From positions 1 to 45,118 of the forward strand of contig JAAWSV010000018.1 in assembly GCA_022801715.1 (NCBI GenBank): DNA of 45,118 nucleotides. Direction: 5' to 3'. Positions 1 to 6,719 of the stretch are shown here, one piece after another. The notes beneath the pieces were generated by a model, which saw nothing but the letters and a program-made list of their open reading frames with translations, made no database searches and had not been told where the DNA came from. Source of the DNA: Oscillospiraceae bacterium (GTDB lineage: Bacteria > Bacillota > Clostridia > Oscillospirales > Oscillospiraceae). The position numbers and the translations under genes were made by a program. Numbering within the stretch: position 1 is the first letter of the stretch; every line of letters begins with the position of its first letter.

Positions 1-1
1 G

Positions 2-544
2 GCGGTGGCTGAAATGCTGGTAGAGCGCAAGAAAACGGTTGACGAGCTGAAAGAACTGCTGGGGGATGAATACAGGGATTATGACCTCGTATTCGCCAGC
101 ACCCAGGGGACACCCACCGAAGCGAACTTTATCAACCGGGCTTTTGGCAAGCTCATTACGGACAACGATCTTCCCAAGGTAGTCTTTCACAGTCTCCGGC
201 ACACCAGCACAACCTATAAGCTCAAACTCAGCGGAGGCGATATTAAAGCCGTTCAGGGTGACACCGGCCACGCACAGGCCACGATGGTCACGGAACGGTA
301 TGCCCACATCTTGGACGATGACCGCCGTGTAAACGCCGCCAAGTTCCAGAAAGAGTTTTATGGGGGCGGTGGCACAGTGGAAACCACAGAGGCGGTTGAG
401 GCCCCCAGGGAACCACAGGCCCCGGCATCCGACCCGCTTCAAAGCCTTGACGCAGCGGCCAAACAGCAGTTGCTTCTCAAACTTCTTGCGGAATCCCCCG
501 ACATGGCGGCGCTGTTGACAGCCCTCGCCGGGAGAAGCGCATAA
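2..544 (+). CDS. Tyrosine recombinase / integrase, C-terminal part (cut by window edge)
   Basis: This is the catalytic C-terminal portion of a phage/ICE-type tyrosine recombinase, which cuts and rejoins DNA at att sites. The reading frame is open from the first bases of the window, so the gene begins upstream. The GTG at position 5 is probably an internal codon. Visible signature: an H-x-L-R-H box (HSLRHTSTTY), then G-H about 27 residues on (GDTGHAQATM), then the tyrosine nucleophile in TERYAHI. These are the last four residues of the RKHRHY catalytic set; the first Arg and the Lys lie outside the window. A tail of about 55 residues rich in Ala, Pro and Glu follows the domain and is probably flexible. 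A strong intrinsic terminator follows directly. With the toxin-antitoxin locus and nuclease remnant to its right, it marks the end of a mobile island. The family is certain; the element it belongs to is unknown. Confidence 0.9.
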   Translation, partial: AVAEMLVERKKTVDELKELLGDEYRDYDLVFASTQGTPTEANFINRAFGKLITDNDLPKVVFHSLRHTSTTYKLKLSGGDIKAVQGDTGHAQATMVTERYAHILDDDRRVNAAKFQKEFYGGGGTVETTEAVEAPREPQAPASDPLQSLDAAAKQQLLLKLLAESPDMAALLTALAGRSA

Positions 545-549
545 ATACG

Positions 550-584
550 AACGGACAGGAATGACATCCATTCCTGTCCGTTTT
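550..584 (+). terminator. Intrinsic terminator after the integrase
   Basis: A perfect 14-bp stem (550-563 pairing with 569-582) with a 5-nt loop ends in a run of four T at 581-584. It begins 6 bases after the integrase stop codon, so it ends that transcript and isolates the toxin-antitoxin promoter downstream. Confidence 0.85.
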
Positions 585-636
585 ACCATATATCTATGCC
601 ATTCTCTCCACGGCAAAATTTTTGAACAAATACTGA

Positions 637-665
637 TTGACATTTTTTATGCTCTTGCATATAAT
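637..665 (+). promoter_or_regulatory. Consensus sigma-A promoter of the type III TA locus
   Basis: TTGACA at 637-642 and TATAAT at 660-665 are separated by exactly 17 bases, a perfect match to the housekeeping consensus. Transcription should begin near 672, just before the first antitoxin RNA repeat. A very strong promoter fits the need for a large excess of RNA antitoxin over toxin mRNA. Confidence 0.9.
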
Positions 666-671
666 AGTGAT

Positions 672-780
672 GTGGGTGTATCTCAGCCCTAAATGAGAAA
701 CTTATTGTGCGGGCTTCTCTTGGCCCTTATGCAAGAAAGTTAAAAGTGAGCGTTTCGCCGCTCAAAGTGCGAGCTTAACA
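672..780 (+). ncRNA. Type III antitoxin RNA (ToxI-like): three tandem pseudoknot repeats
   Basis: Three diverged repeats begin at 674, 711 and 749 (period 37-38 nt). Each can fold into the same H-type pseudoknot. Stem 1: 674-677/686-689 (GGGT with GCCC), 711-714/723-726 (GGGC with GCCC), 749-752/759-762 (AGCG with CGCT). Stem 2 pairs the loop with sequence 3' of stem 1: 681-685/694-698 (TCTCA with TGAGA), 718-722/732-736 (TCTTG with CAAGA), 754-758/769-773 (TTCGC with GCGAG, one G-U pair). The bases differ in every repeat but pairing is kept, so the fold is supported by covariation within the locus. In known ToxIN/AbiQ systems the toxin cuts this precursor into single repeats that bind and inhibit it. 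Exact processing sites cannot be read here. Confidence 0.85.
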
Positions 781-813
781 GCGGGGGCAAGGAGATTTGC
801 CCCTGCTGTTTTT
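777..813 (+). terminator. Intrinsic terminator between antitoxin RNA and toxin gene
   Basis: A 14-bp stem (777-790 with 797-810, one G-T pair) and 6-nt loop are followed by T at 809-813. It lies between the antitoxin repeats and the toxin ribosome binding site. This is the type III TA hallmark: most transcripts stop here as antitoxin RNA and limited read-through makes toxin mRNA. Confidence 0.9.
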
Positions 814-827
814 ACGAAGGAGCTAAA

Positions 828-1310
828 ATGGATAATATCAAACTTTATGAGATAAGCCCTGCTTACATAAAATACCTGATTCCTCATGCGCCCCATCTAT
901 TTCAAAATAAGCAGGCGGGGCAACACAATGAGCGGAAATACATTGGTGTTGTATTGACCGTAAATGGGATGGACTATTTTGCTCCTTTGTCCTCGTTCAA
1001 GGAAAAACACCATAGGATGCAGGAAGGGCTTGATTTTATCAAGATAAAAAGATATGCTGTTATCAACCTCAATAATATGTTTCCTGTCCCTGCTGGACAA
1101 TATAGCTATGTAGACATTTCTAAACAACGTGATCCCAAATATAAAGCCTTGCTATTGGCTGAATATCGCTACATAAAATCAATCCAGGAACGCATCCACA
1201 AAAATGCCAAAACCGTTTATCAACTAAAAATCAACGGGCCTGCATCTCCGCTGACAAAGCGGTGCAACGATTTCTTAAAACTGGAGGCCCTGTGTAAGCA
1301 ATATCGTTAA
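828..1310 (+). CDS. toxN: Type III toxin-antitoxin system endoribonuclease, ToxN/AbiQ family
   Basis: A 160-residue protein of usual ToxN/AbiQ length. The N-terminus (KLYEISPAYIKYL), the central block in which RKYIGVVL precedes YFAPLSSFKEKH, and the later VINLNNMFPVP are characteristic of this family of sequence-specific endoribonucleases. It would cleave cellular mRNA when its RNA antitoxin is depleted and process that antitoxin precursor; several relatives cause abortive infection against phages. The start is fixed by AAGGAG at 817-822, five bases before ATG. The upstream promoter, tandem RNA repeats and terminator complete a textbook type III layout. The gene is clearly richer in A and T than the chromosomal genes to its right, a sign of horizontal transfer. 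Assignment to ToxN versus the related CptN branch is open; phage defence is inference. Confidence 0.9.
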   Translation: MDNIKLYEISPAYIKYLIPHAPHLFQNKQAGQHNERKYIGVVLTVNGMDYFAPLSSFKEKHHRMQEGLDFIKIKRYAVINLNNMFPVPAGQYSYVDISKQRDPKYKALLLAEYRYIKSIQERIHKNAKTVYQLKINGPASPLTKRCNDFLKLEALCKQYR

Positions 1311-1562
1311 CAGAAACCGGCGAAGCGGAAAATCTTACACGATGATTACAACATACAAATGACGCAGACAATGGAAAGAGAGGTGTCGGTCATGTGCAAT
1401 CTGAGCAAGGGCATTGAGGAAAAGGGAGTTGCAAAAGGTATTTTGTCCTCTATCAAAAATCTTATGGAAACAATGGGCCTCACCATTGAGCAAGCTATGA
1501 CGGCGTTGAAAGTCCCGGAGGGCGAACGTCAGAAATATATGAATTTGCTGGAACGGCAGTAA
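1311..1562 (+). pseudogene. C-terminal remnant of an Rpn-family (PD-(D/E)XK) nuclease/transposase-like protein
   Basis: The frame is open from just after the toxin stop codon to 1562, with possible internal ATG starts at 1359 and 1392. The translated segment (YNIQMTQTMEREVSVMCNLSKGIEEKG, given here in parts: YNIQMTQ, EREVSVMCNLSKG, IEEKGVAKG) matches the usual C-terminal region of Rpn-family recombination-promoting nucleases. It ends with a helical segment containing EQAMTALKVPEGER. The N-terminal PD-(D/E)XK catalytic domain is absent, since the toxin gene sits where it should be. It is therefore most likely a broken gene left when the TA locus or island was inserted. A functional 67-residue protein from 1359 is possible but there is no convincing ribosome binding site. 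Family call rests on the recognisable MCNLSKG block. Confidence 0.6.
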
Positions 1563-1612
1563 TGTCCAAAATACTGTTGCAGTATTGCAAAGGTGAGAAG
1601 TTTTGAACGCTG

Positions 1613-1630
1613 AACCGCCAAGCGGTTTTT
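1613..1630 (+). terminator. Short intrinsic terminator
   Basis: AACCGC (1613-1618) pairs with GCGGTT (1622-1627) around a 3-nt loop and runs into T at 1626-1630. It would end the toxin/Rpn-remnant transcript. The stem is only 6 bp, so confidence is moderate. A second small hairpin (ATACTG/CAGTAT) lies at 1571-1585. Confidence 0.55.
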
Positions 1631-1638
1631 CGCCCCCT

Positions 1639-1688
1639 TGCTAATCGCTTGCTAATTGCGGCCCTGAAAAATGGCCGTGATTAGCAAG
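1639..1688 (+). repeat. TTGCTAAT direct and inverted repeats at the island edge
   Basis: TTGCTAAT occurs twice in direct orientation (about 1638-1645 and 1649-1656). The second copy also pairs with ATTAGCAA at 1680-1687 as part of a 16-bp stem (1648-1663 with 1673-1688, two G-T pairs). It lies where composition shifts from the AT-richer island to the GC-rich chromosome. Arm- or core-type recombinase sites often have such repeats, so an att-related site is possible. That is inference; no matching second att copy is in the window. Confidence 0.35.
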
Positions 1689-1784
1689 AAACCGTGGCAA
1701 ATCGTGGGCAATGAAATTTGAAAAAAGTGAGTGTTTGCAATGGTTTGCGGGGGTTTGTGAGTAACCGCCGCAACCACACGGCGG

Positions 1785-2201
1785 CTACTCCAAGCTGTCA
1801 AACTCATCCTGTCCCCGGCTGCAAGAGACGCCTAACTGGTGCAGGAGCTGGTTCGCCGTGCCCTCCCCGCTGCGGGGGGCGGCTGTCATCCGCCCATTCT
1901 CATAGAGCACCCCGGCTTGGGAGCCATAGCCGCCGGCGTAGTCAGTCTCGATGTAGGCCAGCCGGCTTTGGCGGGAGCTCTCCTGCAAGAACTGGTGGAT
2001 GGCCTCTGTAAGATAGGTCAGTTCGCCGGAGATCTCCCGGTCCGGCACACCCCGCAGCCCGGTGATGCGGTCAAAAAGCTGGTCGGTGAGATAGACCATG
2101 ACAAAGTCCTGGGGCAGCTCCACCGCCTGACAGCACCACCTCTCTGTAATCTGCCGCATATCCTCCCTCTTGCCGATGATGACCTCGATCTGATGTCCCA
2201 T
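1785..2201 (-). CDS. Hypothetical protein
   Basis: An acidic, soluble-looking protein of about 138 residues beginning MGHQIEVIIGKREDMRQ. I do not recognise a family. There is no signal peptide or membrane segment. The start at 2201 is chosen because a GGAGG-type ribosome binding site lies just upstream on the minus strand; an in-frame ATG at 2243 would add 14 residues but overlaps the base of the terminator hairpin. It lies downstream of the M23 peptidase gene in the same orientation but behind a strong terminator, so it needs read-through or its own promoter. It is also the first chromosomal gene next to the mobile island. Confidence 0.6.
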   Translation of the reverse strand: MGHQIEVIIGKREDMRQITERWCCQAVELPQDFVMVYLTDQLFDRITGLRGVPDREISGELTYLTEAIHQFLQESSRQSRLAYIETDYAGGYGSQAGVLYENGRMTAAPRSGEGTANQLLHQLGVSCSRGQDEFDSLE

Positions 2202-2243
2202 AATGCCCTCCCCTCCCCGCTCCTCTGCCGAGAATAGAGGCAT

Positions 2244-2277
2244 AAAAAGGCCGTACCTGACAGGTACGGCCTTTTTT
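2244..2277 (-). terminator. Terminator after the M23 peptidase gene (bidirectional shape)
   Basis: A long perfect stem, 2244-2258 pairing with 2262-2276 around a 3-nt loop, has A5 on one side and T6 on the other, so it can act on either strand. It starts within 5 bases of the M23 stop codon. Confidence 0.85.
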
Positions 2278-2280
2278 GCC

Positions 2281-3819
2281 TTACGGCAGGTAATTCAGCG
2301 GGTTTTGCCGTTCGCCGTTATAGCGGACCTCGAAGTGGCAATGGGTGCCGGTGACACGACCGGTGGCGCCCATCTCCGCAATATGCTGGCCCTTGTGGAC
2401 CTTCTGGCCCACGCTGACCAAGAGGCTGCTGTTGTGCCCATAGTAGGTCTCATACCCGTTCTGATGGTCGATGACCACCAAGTAGCCGTATGCGCCGGAC
2501 CAGCCGGCGGTCTTGACGATGCCGCCGTCCGCGGCCACGATATCCGTGCCGTAGCCGTTGTAGATGTCCAGGCCGCCGTGGAAGCTGCGGCCGCCGAAGA
2601 TGTTGCGCCAGCCGTAGTAGGAGGAGATATTGCCGTTGGTGGGCCAGCGGAAGGAGCCGGTGGGCGCCCAGCTGGGCCGCGGGGCGGTACCACGGCGGTA
2701 GACAGCGGCCTCAGGCTCGCTGATCACTGTCTGCTCCGTGATCTCACGCTTGGTCTCCTCGCTGTTGACATAGGTCACCAAGGCGGTGGTGTCCGCGATG
2801 CCGTAGACGCCCTTCTTCACCACGGAGGTGTCGCCCTCCCACATGCTGGCGTCGTCGATATACTCGATCTCGAAGGGGATCTCCGCCTCGTAGTACTCCC
2901 ACTGGGTCACCTGAATGGTCAGGTAGGGCACCGCGTTGCTGATGGTCAGTTCGTCGCCGATCTGCAGGCGATTGATGTCAAAGCCGGGGTTCAGGGCCTC
3001 CAGATCCTTGGAGGAGATGTTATAATCCTGCGCGATCTGGCTCCAGGTTTCGCCGGCCTCCACCACGTGGGTGACCTCGCCCTCCTTGGTCTCGTTGATC
3101 TTCAGCACGATATCGCCCAAGTTGCAGATGCTCTCGTTGGGGAGGTAACCCTCCACGATCTCCACCGGCTCCAAGAAGTCGATGACCTGCGTATTCTCGT
3201 TGAGATAGGGAGCCTTCACCTGCTCCAAAAGGGCCTCCAGCGCCTCCCGGCTGCGGGTGGAGCCGATGAGCTCGCCGTCCACATAGAGGGAGTAGCCGTA
3301 GGTCACTAAATCCAGCTGGTCATTAAGGGTGGTCTCGATGGCGGTCTCGTCCACCACCTCGCGCCGGGGCACGATGCCTGTGGAGTAGGACACCTTGGAC
3401 ATATCCAAGGTAAAGGAGTCGCCTAAGACATCGGAGAGCTCATCCTCCACCACACTGATGGCGGTGGCGGCGGCGGCCTCGGTGGGCACGGTGCCCAGTT
3501 CATTGCCGTCATAGGTCACTGTGGTGCCCAAAGTAAAGACGGAGACGAACACCGCGGCGGCGGCAATCAGGATGCTGGCGGTGAGGAACATGGCGGCGGG
3601 GAGGCGCATCCGCTCCCGCCGGTTGAGCAGTTGGGCGTAGAACTGGGTCCAGCGGGCCCCCATCCACCAGAAAAAGCGGGACACACAGGCCCCCAAGAAG
3701 GGCAGCAGGGCCCGGGACAGAATGCGCAGCTGGGGCAGGAGCCGGTTGGACTCCGGGAAGGCGTTGCGGCGGCGGCGCGGCGTCCGCCGGGACTCTTTCT
3801 CTCTCTGATTTTTTTTCAT
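2281..3819 (-). CDS. Membrane-anchored LysM-G5-M23 peptidoglycan endopeptidase
   Basis: A 512-residue cell-envelope protein. Order: basic cytoplasmic N-terminus (about 1-70, many Arg/Lys), one membrane segment (about 73-97), an extracellular linker domain (100-245), a LysM peptidoglycan-binding motif (about 249-293), a G5-like domain (about 298-375) and a C-terminal M23 zinc peptidase (about 390-512). The M23 metal ligands are visible: H414 and D418 in HGGLD, and H493/H495 in HCH. It probably cuts peptide cross-links during wall growth or division (DD-endopeptidase type). The start ATG has only a weak upstream purine stretch, but a good promoter lies upstream on the minus strand. LysM-G5-M23 order is common in Clostridia. 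Confidence 0.9.
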   Translation of the reverse strand: MKKNQREKESRRTPRRRRNAFPESNRLLPQLRILSRALLPFLGACVSRFFWWMGARWTQFYAQLLNRRERMRLPAAMFLTASILIAAAAVFVSVFTLGTTVTYDGNELGTVPTEAAAATAISVVEDELSDVLGDSFTLDMSKVSYSTGIVPRREVVDETAIETTLNDQLDLVTYGYSLYVDGELIGSTRSREALEALLEQVKAPYLNENTQVIDFLEPVEIVEGYLPNESICNLGDIVLKINETKEGEVTHVVEAGETWSQIAQDYNISSKDLEALNPGFDINRLQIGDELTISNAVPYLTIQVTQWEYYEAEIPFEIEYIDDASMWEGDTSVVKKGVYGIADTTALVTYVNSEETKREITEQTVISEPEAAVYRRGTAPRPSWAPTGSFRWPTNGNISSYYGWRNIFGGRSFHGGLDIYNGYGTDIVAADGGIVKTAGWSGAYGYLVVIDHQNGYETYYGHNSSLLVSVGQKVHKGQHIAEMGATGRVTGTHCHFEVRYNGERQNPLNYLP

Positions 3820-3908
3820 CTATCAAAACCTCGCAGAAATGATCTTTAAGGGCAGCGGGAGGGCGGAGCCTCCCCGCGGCGTTATGTTACAATTTGGTTA
3901 CAAATCAC

Positions 3909-3937
3909 ATTGTACACGCTTTACCAGAAAACGTCAA
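3909..3937 (-). promoter_or_regulatory. Promoter of the M23 peptidase gene
   Basis: On the minus strand TTGACG (3932-3937) and TACAAT (3909-3914) are 17 bases apart, close to the sigma-A consensus. The predicted start leaves about 85 bases of leader before the ATG at 3819. Confidence 0.7.
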
Positions 3938-3960
3938 CCCCAAGATGTGGTGGTATACAT

Positions 3961-4050
3961 AATAAATTAAGAATTAAGTTGGGAACGCACTCTCCCGCCG
4001 CCTTTGGCGGCTGGACTGCGTTCTGGTCTTGAATCGTGAATTTTGGCATT
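3961..4050. repeat. Degenerate copy of the AATTAGGA/GCCGCC intergenic element
   Basis: This spacer has the layout of the MITE-like elements in the frl locus: an AATTAAGAATTAAG end, then a CCGCC-TTTGG-GGCGG type hairpin (about 3996-4011), then GAATCGTGAATTTT. The termini no longer match well, so this is a decayed or distantly related copy. Confidence 0.4.
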
Positions 4051-4077
4051 GAAGAATCCGGCGGGATACGGTATACT
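4049..4077 (+). promoter_or_regulatory. Putative pta promoter
   Basis: TTGAAG (4049-4054) and TATACT (4072-4077) are separated by 17 bases. The start point would fall near 4084, about 75 bases before the pta ATG. Confidence 0.5.
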
Positions 4078-4158
4078 GGTGGCAGTGAGCCGCGCGGGGG
4101 ATGAGCCCCGGTGTGCAGATTCCGAAAATAATGCCGATTGGCAAGGAGGACATGTGTC

Positions 4159-5172
4159 ATGTTTACAGCACTGTTAAACAATCTGAAGGCCCAGCGCCGC
4201 ACCATCGTGTTCACGGAGGGACCTGACGCCCGGATTCAGGAGGCCGCTGCCCGGCTCCTCAAGGAGGATCTGATGGGTGTGATTCTGGTGGGCAAGGTGG
4301 ACGAGGTGAAGGCCGCGGCGGAGAAGAACGGCTTTGACATCGCCGGTGCGGAGATCCTTGATCCGGCTACCTACGCGGGCATGGACGAGATGGTGGAGAA
4401 GATGGTGGAGCTGCGCAAGGGCAAGATGAGCGCAGAGGACTGCCGCGCGAACCTCCAGAAGGGCAACTACTTCGGCACCATGCTGGTGAAAATGGGCAAG
4501 GCCGACGCCCTCTTGGGCGGCGCTACCTACTCCACCGCCGACACGGTCCGCCCCGCCCTTCAGCTCATCAAGACAAAGCCCGGCGCCCATCTGGTGTCCT
4601 CCTGCTTCATCCTCACCCGGGACACCGGCGACGAGGCTTTGAAGAAGCTGTGCATGGGCGACTGCGCCATCAACCTCTCCTATGAGGACAGCGTGGACAA
4701 GGAGGGCAATGTTACCGTATCCGCCGCCCAGAAGCTGGCGGAGGTGGCGGTGGAGAGCGCCAAGACCGCCAAGTTCTTTGGCATCGAACCCAAGGTGGCC
4801 ATGCTGAGCTTCTCCACCAAGGGTTCCGGCAAGGGCGCCACCGTGGGCCTCAGCGCCGAGGCCACCAAGGTGGCCCAGGAGCTGGCCCCGGAGTTCGCCA
4901 TCGACGGCGAGATGCAGTTTGACGCCGCAGTGAGCCCCACCGTGGGCCAGCTGAAGTTCCCCGGCAGCAAGGTGGCGGGGTACGCCAACACCTTTGTTTT
5001 CCCCTGTATTGAGGCGGGAAATATCGGCTACAAGATCGCCCAGCGTTTAGGCGGGTACGAGGCCTACGGCCCCATTCTGCAGGGCCTGAACGCGCCCATC
5101 AACGATCTTAGCCGCGGGTGCAACGCGGAGGAGGTCTATAAGATGGCGATCATCACCGCCGGGATGGCGTAA
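4159..5172 (+). CDS. pta: Phosphate acetyltransferase
   Basis: A 337-residue cytoplasmic enzyme that interconverts acetyl-CoA plus phosphate with acetyl phosphate plus CoA (EC 2.3.1.8), giving ATP with acetate kinase. Length and full-length similarity fit short (class I) Pta: N-terminal TIVFTEGPDARIQEAA, the central LLGGATYSTADTVRPAL block, and the C-terminal GGYEAYGPILQGLNAPINDLSRG. Start choice: AAGGAGG at 4143-4149 lies nine bases before ATG 4159; an upstream in-frame TTG at 4138 lacks such a site. It stands alone, with no ackA beside it. It can take acetyl-CoA made by the ornithine pathway encoded at 38.9-44.8 kb; this link is inferred. Confidence 0.95.
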   Translation: MFTALLNNLKAQRRTIVFTEGPDARIQEAAARLLKEDLMGVILVGKVDEVKAAAEKNGFDIAGAEILDPATYAGMDEMVEKMVELRKGKMSAEDCRANLQKGNYFGTMLVKMGKADALLGGATYSTADTVRPALQLIKTKPGAHLVSSCFILTRDTGDEALKKLCMGDCAINLSYEDSVDKEGNVTVSAAQKLAEVAVESAKTAKFFGIEPKVAMLSFSTKGSGKGATVGLSAEATKVAQELAPEFAIDGEMQFDAAVSPTVGQLKFPGSKVAGYANTFVFPCIEAGNIGYKIAQRLGGYEAYGPILQGLNAPINDLSRGCNAEEVYKMAIITAGMA

Positions 5173-5277
5173 GGGCCGGCCGCTTGAGGGCGGCAGCGAA
5201 ACTCGCCCGATTGGGTTCGAAAGGCGTTACCGGTTTTTAGTGCTACATAAAATGTTCCGCCCCATTCTGGCGGCGGT

Positions 5278-5311
5278 AAAAAGCCCCCCAACGCTGTTGC
5301 GCTGGGGGGCT
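5278..5311 (-). terminator. Terminator of the holB-ricT transcript
   Basis: Reading the minus strand, 5303-5311 pairs with 5282-5290 (AGCCCCCCA type, 9 bp, further pairs inside the loop), followed by a T run (A at 5278-5282 on the plus strand). It lies 10 bases past the ricT stop. The other direction has no T run, so it does not serve pta. Confidence 0.8.
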
Positions 5312-5320
5312 GACTATTCT

Positions 5321-6637
5321 CTATCCCTCGCTGGGCGAGCCGCCGCCGCGGCGCCTTCTGGGGCGGTGACGGCGGTGCTGGGCGCCGCCCTCCGATTTCC
5401 GCTCCGTGGAGGACTCCGCCGCCTTGGGCGGACGGCCCTCTCCGCCCTTGCGGGGGGCTCCGCCGCCCCGGGCCTTCCGGTCCGCGGCGGCTTTCTTCTC
5501 CGCTGTCAGATCCCCGCTGGCCTTGACGCTGATCCGCTCCACCTTGACCACCTCGCCCTCGGCGCGGCTTGGACGGCCCTCGCGGCTCTCGCGGCCCTCC
5601 TGACGGGGGGGACGCTGGCCCTCGTGGCGCTGACTGCCCCGGCGGCGGCGCTGGCGCTGACGGCCTTGACGCTTGGGTTCCTCCTCGCTCTCGGCGGCGT
5701 CTAAGCCCGCAAGGGGGCGGGGGGCGTAGTCAAAGACAAAACGCTCCTCCTCCGCGGGCTGCTCCTCGGGGCGAAGGAGACGGGCGGGGCGCTCCTTGGG
5801 AATCTCGATGCCCTCCCGGCTGCCCTTGCCGTTGCGCAGAACCACCACCTCGGCGTTCTTGTAGCTCTTGGGGCTCTCCGGGGACTCGTCCAAACGGACC
5901 TTCATCTCCTGGCGCAGCAGGTCCACGGCGGTGACATTGCCGGGGCCATCGGGGGTCAGGACGAAGGAGTCGTTCTTGGGCATCCGCTTCACCGCGTCCT
6001 CATAGGCGTTCTGTTCGTACTTGAGACAGCACATCAGCCGTCCGCAGGTGCCGGAGATCTTGGTGGGGTTGAGGCTGAGATTCTGTGTCTTGGCCATCTT
6101 GATGGAGACGGGCAGAAATTCCTCTAAAAACTGGCTGCAGCACAGGGGCCGGCCGCAGATGCCGAGGCCGCCGATCATCTTGGCCTCGTCCCGGACGCCC
6201 ACCTGCCTGAGCTCGATGCGGGAGCGGAATACCCCTGCCAGATCCTTCACCAGCTCCCGGAAGTCCACACGGCCCTCGGCGGTGAAGAAAAAGATGATCT
6301 TACTGCCCTCAAAGTTGCTCTCCACACGGATCAGCTTCATCTCCAACCCGTGGGCGGCGATCTTCTTCTCGCAGATGCCGAAGGCCTCCTTCTCCCGCTG
6401 GCGGTTGCGCTGATTGATCCGCTCGTCGCCCTCGGTGGCCAGCCGGACCACGGCGCGGAGGGGCTGGATCACGCTCTGGTCCGGCACTTGGTGGTTGCCT
6501 TCGCAGCAGGTGACGAACTCCGTCCCCGCGGCGGTTTCCACGATCACATGCTCCCCCGCCGCAATTTGCAGGCCCTTGGGGTCAAAGTAGTAGGATTTGC
6601 ATCCGCCGCGAAAGCGGACGCTGATCACTTCAGTCAA
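5321..6637 (-). CDS. ricT: PSP1-domain regulatory protein RicT (YaaT) with long basic C-terminal tail
   Basis: 438 residues. Residues 1-270 match RicT/YaaT: a PSP1 domain (about 60-145), then two cysteine clusters, C161/C166/C167 (GICGRPLCC) and C198/C203/C204 (TCGRLMCC). In Bacillus subtilis such cysteines help bind the iron-sulfur clusters of the RicA-RicF-RicT complex, which acts with RNase Y in mRNA maturation and affects sporulation and competence. The start is a TTG at 6637, chosen because AAGGAGG lies nine bases upstream and MTEVISVRFR is the family N-terminus. Residues from about 275 form a low-complexity Arg/Gly/Pro/Glu tail absent from the shorter Bacillus protein, possibly RNA-binding (inference). 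It follows holB, as in many Firmicutes (holB-yaaT). Confidence 0.9.
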   Translation of the reverse strand: MTEVISVRFRGGCKSYYFDPKGLQIAAGEHVIVETAAGTEFVTCCEGNHQVPDQSVIQPLRAVVRLATEGDERINQRNRQREKEAFGICEKKIAAHGLEMKLIRVESNFEGSKIIFFFTAEGRVDFRELVKDLAGVFRSRIELRQVGVRDEAKMIGGLGICGRPLCCSQFLEEFLPVSIKMAKTQNLSLNPTKISGTCGRLMCCLKYEQNAYEDAVKRMPKNDSFVLTPDGPGNVTAVDLLRQEMKVRLDESPESPKSYKNAEVVVLRNGKGSREGIEIPKERPARLLRPEEQPAEEERFVFDYAPRPLAGLDAAESEEEPKRQGRQRQRRRRGSQRHEGQRPPRQEGRESREGRPSRAEGEVVKVERISVKASGDLTAEKKAAADRKARGGGAPRKGGEGRPPKAAESSTERKSEGGAQHRRHRPRRRRGGGSPSEG

Positions 6638-6719
6638 GTTGTAGTTCCTCCTTTATGGGGCGCCGCAGGCGTCCCCTTCTTATCAAAGCGGTGTATACCG
6701 GGCAGGTGTGAGGCGGACG

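Noticed and set aside
674-780. Repeats before the toxin considered as a small CRISPR or riboswitch
   Set aside because: No spacers, and position plus promoter, terminator and ToxN ORF fit a type III antitoxin RNA fully.
1718-2011. A 97-codon plus-strand frame at the island edge
   Set aside because: Antisense to the better-supported minus-strand ORF at 1785-2201 and low-complexity Arg/Ser/Pro.
2203-3309. A 368-codon plus-strand frame opposite the M23 peptidase
   Set aside because: Antisense to a protein with intact LysM and M23 motifs; runs across a terminator hairpin.
5180-5230. GGTTCGA at 5214-5220, like a tRNA T-loop
   Set aside because: No acceptor, D or anticodon stems can be built around it; no tRNA gene seen in the window.
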